Of a DNA stretch of 64,000 nt, positions 1 through 12,282 are shown piece after piece (positions within the stretch are counted from its first letter, which is position 1; every line of letters starts with the position of its first letter). The notes beneath the pieces were generated by a model. That model ran no database searches, was not told the DNA's origin, and saw only the letters and a program-made list of their open reading frames with translations. This stretch comes from Myrica gale (lineage: Eukaryota > Streptophyta > Magnoliopsida > Fagales > Myricaceae). The translations under genes and the position numbers were made by a program. The stretch covers positions 12,791,501-12,855,500 of the forward strand of contig OZ005606.1 in NCBI GenBank assembly GCA_963930655.1. The letters run 5' to 3'.

Positions 1-2829
1 CACTCGAGATGCTAATTGTTCCACCTTCTATTATCAACTCCTCCTGTGGATTAAGTGTTTCACTGGACGTGGCACACTCAGTTGACTGTGCATCAGATAC
101 TGGTCCCTCAAAATGGGGTTGCAAGCCATCACCACTGACAGAAACAGGCATGTTTGCATGAAGAGGCATGGGCAAAGTTAGTCCCTTGTTCGCTAACTCA
201 AGTTGCTGATCTATAGGTCTGCAGGCAATATCCCTGCTAGGATCAGATTCTATGAGTTTATGAGTACTTGTGAGCGTGGTTGGGGTTAAAGAGACATTAT
301 TCTCCTCAATTTTCCCAGGAAATGTTGACCCCAGACCAGAACCATTTGTCATGGTTTGAGGGTGACCAACGAAACTCTGAACACGCCAGTGACTGTTTCT
401 CTGTTTCAAGCAGGTGAGTATACATGTCAACAGTGACAAGAATTTGAAAAGGCAAAAAAGCTTCCTATTAAAACACATTCCCCAATTCTTCTTTAGCACT
501 GATAAAATTCCATTAACAGTAAAGCAAGCTACTCATTCAACTAGAAAAGGCCCATCACTTAATTACTCCATTATTTAGTATGTTATCAAAAGGTCAGTAA
601 TGTTTGTTCCCATCTGAACCTGTTGAGTCCAAGCAACGGCCTTATGTTGATGGATCACCTTTGACATGGCCTAGTCATGGCTCGAGGAAGTATATAAATG
701 ACAAGTAAATTGAGCGCATGTTAAGTGTACATCAACTGGAACACAAAGATTCCGATGTGATAACTTCCTATCACCATAGCGTGCATGCGTTTATGCAAGC
801 ACATGTGTGTGAACGTTGTCATCATGATTATAGCTACAATGCATTCATAAAGGATGAAAATCTGAAAATCTACAGCTCAAAACATTTCCACTTCAATTCA
901 GTCTATTTTAAAATGCTAGCTCCTTTTTAGTGGATTAGGAAGCTCTAAAAATAAATTTATATGGAATATGCTTTTCTAGCCATAAATTACATCCTGCAAA
1001 AGAAAAAGAAAAGAAAACCATATATTTTCCAACAGCTACAGAGTAATTATAAAGCATAAGATGATCCTTCATCAAAGAGTCCATGTGTTCTTTATATCTC
1101 ACACCTAACCCCAAAGGCTTCTATGAAATTGAATAGTGAACAAATTAATACCATTTCAAAAGGTAGCAAAATCTGTATCTCATATATGTTCGCACAGCAT
1201 TTAAATCAGAAAATTCAACTAAAAACAAGAGTGCGGGTCAACCTTATAAAACCTTATACAAAAACCATGCACAAGCCCTAGTATAAAGGACTTACCCATG
1301 GCATCAACTTCGTGGGCTCAGAACTCCATCCCTGGTAAGAACCCTCATACTTTTGTACCTTTTCTTGTAAATATTGAACGTAATCAATTACCTGCAATGG
1401 AAAATTGACCTTAGCAATTAAGTACAGGCACAAAAAGAAACAAAGAATTTTAAATGAGTAACAGTACATGCACAGATAAAGTACCTCCAATAGGAATGAT
1501 GCTGTATCTCTCTTTTGGTCACTATGGGGTATGAGATCTCTCAATATCTGGAACCTGAAAGGAAACAAATAAGTACTAAGCTTCACAAGCTCTGTTGACA
1601 TCAAACTTGGTAAAATACAATATGGAAGTAAACAACACATTCAAACGTCTCAAAGTATTTCAAAAACTCCTCCTCAACCTCTGAGTAGAGCAGACAATAA
1701 TTCTATTTGTTATGATGTTAGAACATGACCGCTTTGATATCTACCTGACATTACAATACGCTTAAATGTAAATTGATATAATGAAAGGTATCTGTGTCAA
1801 TAATTATCTAGTTTGTTAAATTCATTCCACAGCAACACTCCACTATCAATCCTAGACTACCTACAACAAAAGCATGACCATTTAGCAACACATATCCTTG
1901 CTTATGGAAAAAATTAGCACCTATCCATAAGGGCAGGCAGGCATACACAAGCACAGAACTACTTCCAAAAGTAAGTCCAATAATGAGAAAAGCTATTAAC
2001 TGAGAAAACCTATATGTATTACTTACCAAAAGTATATATTAGTAAAACTGTTAGCCCTTAAATTCCTGGTTCTTTCAAATGCTCACTGGAAAAACTTTGT
2101 ATGAGGATAAAGGCTATACTGCTCTGATAGATGGAACTGATACCAAACAAGAATGGTAGCAGTCAAACATACCTCTCGTTGATTTTGCTTCTTCTTCGCT
2201 GCTCTGTGACCGAGTGTTTTGATCGTATTGCATTAGCCTTATCACTGTTCTTAGCATCTAGTTTCACAGTCAAAATCCAAACATAAGAACTCCAAATTTC
2301 AAAAGGAAAAGAATGCAAGTCATTAGTCAAGCCCAATATTCCAAATTGACCACTAAAAGAACAATAACGACAAAAACAAGAAAGAAAGTTCAAAATTTAC
2401 CGGTTCCCAAAACAATTAAGAGCAACCATCCGCCGGAAAAAATTCGTAAAATCCAAATGTTAGGAGAGAAACGTCTGTGTTATTTTTCAAAATTCGAGGG
2501 AATTGTAGAATTGTGAATCTATTAATAGAAGAATATCAAAATGAGCCCAAAAACCGATTGCTAATAAGTTTACGTTCAAAGCTTAAAAAGAAAGAGAGAA
2601 AAACAAAGCTACGGATTTGTCACATAACCTCGCACACTAGGGAAACGGGCGTCCCAGAATTGGATCTAACATAACACACATTATTTCAAAGCGAAAAAAA
2701 CGAAGAAGGGTATGTTAAAAAATGAGAGAAACCTTTGTTGTTTCCAGTGGAAGAAGTGCCATCTTTCTTAGAACTGAACACCTCTTCCTCGTACTCCTCG
2801 TCTTCCAGATTACCCTTCCCTGTTCTCAT
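1..2829 (-). CDS. BIM-type bHLH transcription factor, partial (5' part; runs off the left edge)
   Basis: Five exons can be assembled on the minus strand, all with GT-AG introns and matching phases: 2733-2829, 2173-2257, 1485-1554, 1296-1391 and 1-400 (open at the window edge). They give about 249 residues. The ATG at 2827-2829 is preceded by a minimal upstream ORF (ATG-AAT-TAG). Residues 44-61 form the basic region with the H47/E51/R55 triad that contacts E-box/G-box DNA. The helix-loop-helix follows to about residue 100 and contains [17 protein letters not shown], then the BIM-specific stretch [16 protein letters not shown] and the [10 protein letters not shown] block. In Arabidopsis, BIM1-3 are nuclear partners of BES1 in brassinosteroid signalling; that role here is by family. 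An acidic Glu-rich stretch lies at residues 8-16. The C-terminal part lies outside the window. Which BIM paralogue it is was not resolved, though the short N-terminus suggests BIM2 or BIM3 rather than the longer BIM1. Confidence 0.93.
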
Positions 2830-3214
2830 CCTTCTTTTATTACGAACAGAGACTAATTCATTTCTGCGCAGTTTTTCTATGACTCTGTAACCGACGAGAA
2901 CGAGACAATTTCAAAAAAACAAAGGATAAAGCCATAAGATGTGTTGCGCAACATGAGAAAAAGGAAGAGGAAATACCGTCTCAAAGATGGGAGAAACGGG
3001 AAACGGAGTGTAACTTCGAACGATCGACTGGCAGAATTTCAGATTGGGAAAAGAGTGGGTGGTCTGCTGTAATACTTTCTTCTTCTAGTTTTTCCAGCAA
3101 CCGCTGTGAATCATGAAACTGTTTCTCCGGCAGCTCTATCGCCTGCCTTACGAGCCACCGTGACGCACTCTGGCGATGGTGTAAACAAGAATAACGCGTG
3201 AGTTTGCTCACGTG
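2830..3214 (-). promoter_or_regulatory. 5' UTR and proximal promoter of the BIM-like gene, with UTR intron and G-box
   Basis: Upstream of the start codon the minus strand has a plausible acceptor (GGTTACAG, near 2889) and donor (GAGACG/GTATTT, near 2977), suggesting an intron inside the 5' UTR. A CACGTG G-box lies at 3209-3214. It is the class of site that bHLH proteins of this kind bind, so autoregulation is possible but is inference. A 76-codon open frame here begins with GTG and is not treated as coding. Confidence 0.45.
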
Positions 3215-3587
3215 CTTCCCGTGAGGTCACTTAAAATTATAATTTTAACCTGTATCTAATTTTTTTTTTTGTCACATTCCATTTTCGAGTCCTCATTATT
3301 GTCTACTTGTGCCATCCGTCTAATCTAGTTGTTAAATTTAGAGCTGTTCAAACTCGTATCGGTTATGGCCAAAATCGGTACCTACACAGAATATATCGAT
3401 TTTTAAATATTAGTCACAGTCACTATCACCGTTAAGGGTAATAACCGGCTCTTAGTGGGTGACAGTTTTAAAAGTGACAGTTCCCGATTAACCTGTATTT
3501 ATATTTGACCATTTTTAACATTTTACACACTTGACCCAGTGTATTTTTTTCTTTTGGTCCATTGATCATATATCAATAAAATTTAAA

Positions 3588-3722
3588 CTAATTAAATCTA
3601 AAATCAATAAATTAGATAACATCTTAAAAGATAAGATGATAATCTAAAGTCCAAACTAATAAAATTTAAAATCAATAAATTACAGAACATCTTAAAAAGA
3701 TAAGATGATAATCTTAAAATTA
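3588..3722. repeat. Two tandem copies of a ~67-bp AT-rich unit
   Basis: The stretches 3588-3653 and 3655-3722 align nearly end to end. Both contain the core AAAATCAATAAATTA and AAAGATAAGATGATAATCT. No coding content. Confidence 0.7.
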
Positions 3723-5031
3723 GAGAACATCATAACCCTATAATCAATCTCTCATTTCCGCACCTTTTAAATATTTGTTAATTAGAATTAAACCCTATAA
3801 TTTGTCTAAACATACTCCATTAAAAAGTATAACAAATCCTTCTCATTTATTTAGTTATCATCTACATCTTTGAACTTCCCTCATCCGAGAGAGAGGGAGA
3901 GGGAGAGGGTTGTTCAAGACGCCCATGCATGTGAAGCATGAAACACCCACCAAGTGATGTTCATTAACATTTCTCTGTTTTGCCTTGCGGATGCTCAAAA
4001 GAAAAAAAAAAGGACAGATAACGAAGTAAAAGAAAAGATAATACAAAAAATAAATACAAAAAATACGATAATAGATATTTACAAAATTAAAACATTGTGC
4101 GTATATTAGAGTACCCAATATCTTCTTGAACAACAACTAGGATTTAACAAGACATTTTTTTTCATTGTTTTTTTAGATACTAAATTCAGTTATTTAGTAC
4201 AACATACAAATAGCTTCATGGTTAAAACTAACATTTTAAACGAACGCACTGAAGTCACCTTTTCGCCATATTTGCTAACTATTGAAGATGGCTTGGTATA
4301 CTGGTAGCCATTTTCGAAGTAGTTGCCATGACTAGGGGACAAGTTGTAAGTAGCCGAACCCAGAAGTGGGGGCAGTGGTTGTCAGCAGGTCCAGGATACA
4401 CATATGATGGCCTATCATAAACATTGCTATTTAAAAAAAAAAACAGTTTTACCGAATGCCCGATGCCGGTTAATCCGGAAACCAGTAAAATTATTGGGTT
4501 TCTGTAAATAGGGGCCATCGAAATCGGAATCAATTAGGCTAGATATTGGATACCGGGTACCCAATATCGGTGTCGGTAAAACTGGAATTTTTCAGTGTGG
4601 TTGAACACCCATAGTTAAATCAGACAGAATACTCGATCAAGTGAGGCAAAATTCCCCAAAATGAGTGTGTATAAATGAGTTCCCAACAATTTTTATTTAA
4701 TTTCTATAATGTCCCTGAATAATTAAACTTTGATCAAATGACACCAAAATTGCAGTGCAATCAGGTTAAGTCTTCAGTAAATGAATTAAAGATTTTGTTT
4801 GGCACGTGATTGAGAATTCCGTCCAATTTGGCTGCTAGATTAGACGGAAGGTGTAGATTGATGAAAACGAGGACATCAGGAATAAAATGTGTTAAAGATT
4901 GAAAAAAAACAAAAATAAAAATAAATTGTGAAGTGTCAACAACCTCAAAAGTGGGGTTCCAAAGTGCATTTAGTCCTTGTAACTTTGTTGACGTGGTTTT
5001 TAAGCACTAGACTTTGGCTTCTTCTTTTTAA
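3723..5031. other. AT-rich intergenic DNA, no gene recognised
   Basis: Mostly A/T-rich sequence with a short GA-rich run near 3890. Around 3350-3480 and 4450-4600 there are similar-looking stretches rich in 'cggt' (for example AAAATCGGTACC and ATCGGTGTCGGTAAA) that may be remnants of an unidentified repeat. No open frame with recognisable similarity. Confidence 0.4.
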
Positions 5032-5263
5032 GGGATAAATGTAAAATTGGTCCCTGTGCTATAGGTAAAAATCGATTTAGTCCCTGTGATATGAAAAATA
5101 TCTATGTAGTCCCTGTGATTTCAGAAATTGATAAAATCAGTCCCTGATGGAGGACCAATAACAAACGAAAATAGAATCACAAGGACTAAATCGATGTTTT
5201 TCATATCACAGAGACTAAATCGATTTTTGCGTATAGCACATGGACTAATTTTTTATTTATCCC
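5032..5263. repeat. Fold-back MITE (MULE-type), copy 1
   Basis: The element is almost entirely one inverted repeat. It starts GGGATAAATG and ends CATTTATCCC-like (TTTATTTATCCC); both arms carry repeated 'tagtccctgtgat' and 'aaatcgattt' blocks in opposite orientation. It is flanked by TCTTTTTAA (5023-5031) and TTTTTTTAA (5264-5272), which match at 8 of 9 positions. A 9-bp duplication is the length made by Mutator-like transposases. A second, partial copy is at 36667-36880. Confidence 0.7.
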
Positions 5264-6251
5264 TTTTTTTAAATTGGCACTGGACTGTTTTCATTCTTTC
5301 CGTTTTTTGGCATTCCTTTGCGGACTTTCATTTTAAGGACTTCCATTTTAGGGACGTGGGTATAGTAGAAGGAAGTCATAAAATAACCAATGAATCCTTC
5401 TTTTCGAAAACAAATCTTGAATATGTAGGGGGATATAAAATTTGAAATATATAAGATTATAAAACAAATTTTCTTATTGTTAATTAATGGACAATCTTAA
5501 GCGATACGATAATCTATTGTCATTTTGTGTTTCTTGTTTTCTTTGTTGTTAGTCGTCAATGTTTTCAATATCACTCATTCTGTCACATTTCCATCCAGAT
5601 TTACTTGTCAATTCTCGTTCAGTATTTATCGATTATAGAAACTTAACCAGTCTTTTAAAATGTTATAAAAATCTAGGCAGAAATGTAAATTTCCCTTTTT
5701 AAAATGAAGAGCTGAAATCACTAGGACAAAGCCACTGACCATTATTAAAACAATTTTCAATATATAAAGTACTAAGTCTAAGAGCATGCATGCCAACGTT
5801 TCTTCATCCGAATTAAGGTTTCATGAAGGTAAATTCGTCCTCCTTGATCGATCTTTCACCACAAAGCCAATGCACGGGGTTGGTGCTCTTCACTAATTGC
5901 TCAAATTTAGTCCACATCTCACAATCTTGATCTGTTCTGTCGCCTTGCCACACGACAACCAATTTCTCTTCGCAAGGTTAAGGGTATTGCGGTCCCTATT
6001 TTGTTTGAAAGAATGCGTCATACTGATCCCCACAATATTGATACTTTTATTGTGGTCTTTACATTGGGTAGCTATTATTATGGCTTTAAGGTTTGTGCTA
6101 CAAAATGGACAAATTAAGCCACGTTGTCATGAAATGGACCATTGCCACATTGTCACGAAGAAGACGTACCTGTGCTTGCTGCAAGAAATAGAGGGAAAAA
6201 CTCGAAGGAAACTGGAAATGGCAAGACATGAGCATGACAGCTCGAGTGAAA
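5264..6251. other. Intergenic DNA, no gene recognised
   Basis: AT-rich sequence. The longest open frame (5897-6283) begins at a non-ATG codon, has no recognisable domain and runs into the adjacent CACTA element. Confidence 0.4.
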
Positions 6252-7083
6252 CACTACAAAAAAAGACCTTTAGCACCGGTTAAAGGTCAAAAAACCGTTG
6301 CTATAGTTTTAGCAGCGATTTTTTAGCTGCTGTAACGATTACGTCGTAATAGATCTGTAGCAGCGGTTTGATCGACCGCTAGTGAAGACTAGATCTATAG
6401 CGGCGGTAGACCCGAACCAAAATTAAAAAATATTGGCCTGTCGCGCGCGCCCCGCGAGCGGGGGGCGAGCGCAGCCTTGTGGTGCGACACGCCAAACACG
6501 CCTTCTGCAGATTTTAGTATTTGCAATTGTCCGCGCATATGCTTCTCATCCAAATGTTCCTTGATACAAATTGGTCAAGAAACAAGATAATTACACAAGA
6601 TTTCAATTAAAAAAAATTAATGAAACCATGTCACGCATATCTTCCAAACTAAAAGCCATATAGTCATTAAATGAAAATTGAAAATGAATTTCTTGTGGAA
6701 GGGCTAACTCCTCACTTAGCATAGACTAACTCACACAATGAACAACAAGAACAAAGGGACTTACAAAAACCAATAAATGCCAAAAAGAGCATAACAACTG
6801 CAATGATAATAAGAGCTAGTCTTCTGCAGAGCAGACAACCGAGAAATTTTATTCAAAATTATGTCAAGCTCTAGAAATGTTATTCAAAATTATGAATAAA
6901 GCATGAGGGACAACAAGAGATGCAATTGTAATTTGATAATGCTTTGCCTCTGCCCTGCCAGCTGCAGTTTCCCCTCTTTAATAATCCCAAATTTAACTAG
7001 ATAGACAACTAACTCCATGCAAAGGTAATTAGACAAATATCACTCCTACACCAATGTAACAGAGAAGGAAAGTAAAACACGTC

Positions 7084-7330
7084 TGATAAGCTCCCGGAGA
7101 ACACCTCTTTGTTGTTGTACACGATGTTAACTATAAGGTCCATAAGGCGACTGACCTCCACCAAGCCAGAAGCATTAGAAAAATTACAAACTTTAAGCCA
7201 TCAAACAAAAGTTCCATCAGCCCTAGCATACCTCAGCTTGATACTCATATTTTTCAGCTGGTGGAACAGCTGACACATCTGATGTTGCAGCAGTCGACTC
7301 ATACCGCTTCACCAAAACGCCTATTGCGCG
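7084..7330 (-). pseudogene. HSP90 (mitochondrial/TRAP1-type) gene fragment captured in the CACTA element
   Basis: On the minus strand, 7232 to about 7330 translates to a segment including KRYESTAATSD and PPAEKYEYQAE, followed by a GTATGC donor. After a 76-bp intron (7156-7231) an acceptor leads into VSRLMDLIVN...NKEVF. This is the start of the GHKL ATPase region of plant mitochondrial HSP90 (the HSP90.6/TRAP1-like branch), where PPAEK-EYQAEVSRLMDLIVNSLYSNKEVF is the conserved order. A one-base deletion after the KEVF codons (about 7097) breaks the frame, although RELIS can still be read in the shifted frame before similarity ends near 7084. Retention of the intron shows DNA-level capture, not a processed copy. 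No function is expected. Confidence 0.8.
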
Positions 7331-7409
7331 CACACACATGGAAAGGCGGTAGCGAGCATAAGAAATGAAATCCAAATCTAAATTCATCCATTTCCACTAA
7401 TAGAGAAAT

Positions 7410-7410
<1 letters not shown>

Positions 7411-7436
<26 letters not shown>
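7411..7436 (+). repeat. (GA)n microsatellite
   Basis: Thirteen uninterrupted GA units inside the CACTA element, immediately upstream of a short open frame. Confidence 0.9.
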
Positions 7437-7438
<2 letters not shown>

Positions 7439-7440
<2 letters not shown>

Positions 7441-7732
7441 GGAGGTGGGCACAGTGGGTCTCCGTGCTTCCATCGTCGACATAGCTACTCAGGTAGGGTC
7501 CCATTATCTCCCCATTCCCCTCCGATTCAAACCCATCCCCCTCCATCTCTCTCTTTCTCTGAATCAAAGGAAGCCCCGATTTTTAGATTTTAAGGGAAAG
7601 CCACAGAGTCGAAAATTTGGTTCAGCGCGTGCAATAAATGAAAATGAAATCGTTTTGATTTGTTTTTTTTCTTTTCCTTTATATTTTGTTTATTTTTATT
7701 TTTATTTATATAATGTTATTTTATTCTGGTAA
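7439..7732 (+). other. Possible second captured exon (transit-peptide-like frame), unrecognised
   Basis: The frame starts at TTG, not ATG, so it is not a gene as it stands. Its middle part (PLRFKPIPLHLSLSLNQRKP and QSRKFGSARA) is Ser/Arg/Leu-rich and poor in acidic residues, like a chloroplast transit peptide, and a GTAGGG donor-like site follows the ATQ codons at about 7493. It sits beside the HSP90 fragment in the same element and may be another captured piece. I cannot name the source gene. Confidence 0.25.
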
Positions 7733-9405
7733 AGTAAAATTGTAAATTCACATGAGCAACTCACGTGTCAAATTAGTGTCAAATAAGAAAAATAAATAAA
7801 TAAAATTGGTTTCAAATTGTAAAATTTGGAAAGTATATATTATTGCTTATGTAACAAGTACATACTTATTGCTTATATAAATATGCATATACTTATAAAT
7901 TTCTATTTTTTAAAGTCTTGTTTTATTATATAATAAATTGAGTCACAATATATGTGATATATATACTCATATATATCACATAACAACAAGTGAACAAAAA
8001 GTGATATAGTATTTAAAAATCTTTATACTTAGTATTTAATATATAATACTTATAATTTAAAAGTATAATGCTTTATGTATAACATTATATATAGATTTAG
8101 TCAATAAATATGCAGTTACTATAACAACCATAGGTATAATTTAAAATATATCATATAACAACTTCAATCTTCATAACACTCTCTAATTCCATATTTTATT
8201 AAGTAGGTTCTTTAAAATAAAATGTTTCAAATACATGGCAAAATAAAATTATATATTAAAAGAATATAAAAAGATATAAAATAATTATTTACATTAATTA
8301 ACTTATACATAATAAATAAATCAATTTTTGTTTAAATTAGACCTATAACTTGACACAAACGCTGCTATAGACCCACCTTTAGCTGCGTTTGTGTTAGCGG
8401 CAGTCACGTTGACCGTCGCTGTAGGTACCGAAATATTAGCGATAGTCACGTTGACCGCCGTTACAGGTCGGACTTATAGCAACTTTGAAAACGCTGCTAA
8501 AGGGGGTCTATAGCGACATTTTTAGCGACCACCGCTACTTACCTGTACTTTTTGTAGTTGAGGGCATTGGGACATACATTTATAAAAGTTTACGTACGCT
8601 TCAAAGAGTTTCAGGGTTAAAATGGTTATTTTGGCTGCTAGACAGGCATGTGATTTACACATGGGAGCTAGATAGATGGTGCAATGTTGCAAAACAGCTA
8701 GTTTCAGGTGCAATAATATATACAGGATCTGTAAATGTCTCTTTGTTTATTCTTCTATCATGCATGGTAATTCACCATTATTGTCCTTATTAAAAAAAAA
8801 TTAAGACTAAGAGTTTAAGTTCGTAGAATTGAACAAAAGTAACCACCAACCTAGTGGGAATCAAAACTTGACCGACAACAATTAAAAAATGTCAGTGAGG
8901 GTCTTTAATTCCCAGCATCATATTCAATGAATCCTAAAATGTAGGAGATGATCGATGACGAGGCCTTGACAAAACGGGTGTAGTTAAGCTTTTCTTTTTG
9001 TGTTTTACGTTTTGGCAGTGATGGTAATTAATTAGTACTATCAATTTATTTTTATTAACAAAAATTACCACAAATTAGCAATAATTAATTTACACTTTAT
9101 GCTCCATATTAAGATCTCGCCATCCAAATGGGTGGAAAATGGATCATGTAACTTTTCTGTAAAGTATAAATTTAATTGTAGCCACGGAAAGAAAATTGCT
9201 TTTGCGTGTTAAAAATTTTTGTCACTAAAAGCTACAATTTTGTCACCAAAACGTTTCCGTATAAAAATAATTTATATAGGCTGCTTGTCACGGTAAGCAT
9301 GTCATGCAAGATTTTGGGTGACGGTTTGCCTGTTTTATATGGAAAAATCGTTCGGACGATAAATGTATCGGTCCGGACGGTTTTCAATTGGTGTGATGAT
9401 TACAC

Positions 9406-9770
9406 TTACGTCAAATGTGATGTGAGTTGCCTTATGTGTTTCATCATCTGCTTGTGCATTTTTTGTTCCATTCTTTGCAACCTTTTTACTTGCTCTTCTT
9501 GTTGCTTTCGTTGTTGTTCCTCCAAATGTGACTCACGCTCACGCATCGGCTGCTCCATTTTTGTCCGCCTAACAAGTAGTTCTTCATATTTCATCTGTCT
9601 AGCCCCCATCTCCTCTATCTCTACTCTAGCCTCTTCTAATCTTCAAACCAGATCAACAGAAGACACTGAAGAAGATGGTTCAACGTGCCGCACTGATCGG
9701 CCTAAATCACGCACGTAACCCGCTTTCGTCCCCAAGACGTCTATGAAAATCTTTACTTTTGTAAATGACC
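9406..9770 (-). pseudogene. C-terminal part of a plant Ptta/En/Spm-type transposase (Transposase_24 family), broken
   Basis: Read on the minus strand, the piece begins with DVLGTKAGYVRDLGRSVR, the 'LG-K-GYVRGLG' signature that precedes the C-terminal tail of this family. It continues through a Ser-rich linker, then a TGA stop at the VDLV position, then an Arg/Glu/Gln-rich coiled coil (REESHLEEQQ-like heptads, RKQQEEQVKRLQRMEQKM). In intact relatives this is the tail of a several-hundred-residue protein. Here only the tail is recognisable. It is likely dead. Confidence 0.7.
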
Positions 9771-10197
9771 TTCCCTCAAACTTGTGCTCTAATTGTAACA
9801 CCTTTTGTAAATGACCTTCCCTCAGACTCGTGCTCTAACTGTAGCACCTCCTTCTTTTCCTACAATTTAAAGAGAAAAAAGTAAAATTAATACGGTAATA
9901 CATTAAAATTTAATAATGCATAATATAACTTTATATAACTTATAAAATTTTCTCGTGCAATATCTGATGTCTACGCACCGTCCTTATTAGTATGCGTTTT
10001 TTGTACAACAATGCAAGATTATTCTGATTAGTTTCTGAATCTTTCCACACACCAATAAATGACATATATATTAATTACCTGAAACATCCAAAATAAAAAC
10101 CATATGTCAGCAAATACAAACCCATAAATAAAAGATGTCCAGAAAACATAGCATGAAATAAAACTAATAAAGTCGAAAACATAAAAAATAATGTCAT

Positions 10198-10420
10198 AGT
10201 CATGGTGCGGCCTCAGATGGTCCTAATCCGAGGGCCTCATGTATCTTCTCTAAGAGCTGCTCCATGATGTCCATACGTTTCGTGAATGTCCGCATCTGTG
10301 CCAGAGTGGTAGTCATAAACTGCCGCAAATCGGGCATATGCTCCTAAATGACAATCAAATCCTTCCTCATAGTGGTGACCTCCTCCTTCAGAGTGCTATC
10401 AAGCAGAACATAGTTCTCTC
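10198..10420 (-). pseudogene. Second coiled-coil tail, probably transposon-derived, broken
   Basis: The minus strand reads LDSTLKEEVTTMRKDL, a TAG stop, then MPDLRQFMTTTLAQMRTFTK and a short Leu/Glu-rich end before TGA at about 10200. The heptad-like spacing and its position inside the same CACTA remnant suggest another transposon-encoded C-terminus. The family is not identified with certainty. Confidence 0.4.
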
Positions 10421-12282
10421 AAGAGTAGTGAGACGAGAACTGAGATCGACGCACAACCGATCAGTAGGATCAACTTTTGTCCGTACAACTTCCTTCAACT
10501 CTGTCCTCCAAAAGTTTGCCCAGGCTAGTCACTTTGTCTGCACCTGCAGATTGGAATTCTCCCCTGCATCATGAACAAGGGCTGCCGACACTAGCTGAGG
10601 CTCTTCGACATTGACACCCCTCCGTAGCTGCTGTTGTTGAAGCTACGCTGTGAAACGGGTCAAAGTCATCTGACAGATCTCACCCAGAGAGTTTTTCCTA
10701 TCCTCAAACGGACTATTCATACAGCCCACATCATGAAGGAACTGTGTCAGGAGAAGTCCATACGGCAACCTAGAGCTCGACGGTGTCTTTGCTTCCTTAT
10801 AAACACAAAACAACATGTTCTACGTAAATAACGTATTAAAATAACATTTTTCACCAAAAAAATCTAAATAAAAGTGTACGAAACATACCTTAACACGAAT
10901 ACTCAAGGAAATAGGATGTAAACGAGAGAATTTTAGAGGTAAAACGTAGAGAGGTCAAGAGAAACAGAGAGAAATGGCATACGTGTTTTCGTGAAAAATG
11001 ACTTTTGATTGTTTCTCTTCGAATTTAAAACCGTCGACACCGTCCAAACGCTGATGGGAAGTGCATTAAATGCCATAACTCGAACCATTGCGAAAATCTC
11101 CTAAAATCACACATTGTTCTGACGGTGTAAAGACGTGCGAACATGATCTGCATGGGCACACGTCTGGATCGTGCAACGTGGAGGGCTAACATTTGGTTAG
11201 AAAAATGTCACGTGCGTCCGAGCGGTCATTTGACGTGCAAACGTTAACAACTGTTTCCCATGAGAGTTAGATGTAGACACGTATCAATCATGTGAGGATT
11301 GTGCAAATTGTGCGGAAGACAAAGGCCTTCAATATTAATGTCAATTTATGATGCGTCACATATGGGTGACAAAGGCCTTTTGTCACTGAAACCATGTGTG
11401 CACGTTTCCTAAGTGTCAAAACGTGCACAACTGTTACGCATTTCATCTGACACTATAGTTTGGACGATTAATGCAGGTACGTCCGGACGTTGTTTAAGTT
11501 TTTGTGACTATTTAGATTTTGTCATAGATGGGTGACGTGATATTTTGTCACCCAAAGGCTGTGCGGACGGGGTTTTACCCGTGTGGACGTAGTTGTAAAA
11601 TTTATGATGAAAATGTTTTGTCACAGATTTGTTACGTTTGACCGTTCGTCACTCGAAAAAACGTACAAATGGTGTTTTATATCATGCGAACATTTTTATA
11701 CCTTTGCGAACATCTTTGGTGACGACGTTGATTTTTTTGTCAGGGAAGGCATTGTTTGAATCAAAATAATTTTTCACACCGAAAAATTTAACAGAGACAC
11801 CGGGGGGGGGGGTTCAAGTAAACTAAATCATTTAAAGTGTTAATCATATTCCTACGGAAACATGTAAGAAACACATTATACAGACATGATAATATTTGCT
11901 TTAGTCTTAATGGTAATACATCCACCAAAATAGATCCAGTCACTAGCGTCAAAAGAGAAAAAAAATAATTTATTTTAAAAAAAGACGATCCACAAAGTTA
12001 AACTTACTTTTGCATAAATTATATTTTCATTCATTATTAGGCTAAATAGCAATACTAAAAAGAAGGAAAATTACACTTTGTGCCCTAAACTACCACGTTT
12101 GAGGTATTGCACTCACAACTTATCAATCCCTAACACATACACCATCCGTCTATGTTTTTCATCAAATTGGATGGAAATTGATTTTTTTTTTAAAAAAATG
12201 AAATAACGATTATGGCCTTTAATGTAACATGTTTTTTTTTTTTTACTTTTTAAAGACAATCGATATTTTGCATTAAAAAAAG

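Larger units (their letters stand above)
6252..8560. mobile_element. Non-autonomous CACTA (En/Spm) element carrying host gene fragments
   Basis: The left end reads CACTACAAAAAAAGACC and the right end reads TACTTTTTGTAGTTG, i.e. inverted CACTA-type termini with one imperfect base at the right end. Both ends carry the dense subterminal repeats typical of the superfamily: 'tagcagcggt/ctgctatag' at 6300-6420, and 'gcggcagtcacgttgaccg' repeats at 8390-8470. The interior has no transposase but holds an HSP90 fragment (7084-7330) and a (GA)n tract. A clean 3-bp target duplication could not be read, so exact ends are uncertain by a few bases. Confidence 0.7.
9190..11765. mobile_element. Decayed CACTA-like element, termini not resolved
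   Basis: Both sides of this stretch carry many subterminal repeats of the form 'cggacg' and 'gtgacaaaa' (9220-9400; 11030-11760). The middle encodes, on the minus strand, two degraded coiled-coil tails of the plant Ptta/En/Spm transposase type. The same repeat words occur beside a clear CACTACAAGAAA terminus at 38724, which links the two as one family. Neither terminus of this copy could be read cleanly. Confidence 0.6.

Noticed and set aside
5128..5445. 105-codon plus-strand frame
   Set aside because: Produced by the fold-back MITE at 5032-5263 and adjacent AT-rich DNA; starts at a non-ATG codon.
9206..9718. 170-codon plus-strand frame rich in Cys/Ser/Phe
   Set aside because: It is the antisense shadow of the transposase coiled-coil tail on the minus strand; the Cys-rich look comes from reading Glu/Gln/Arg codons backwards.
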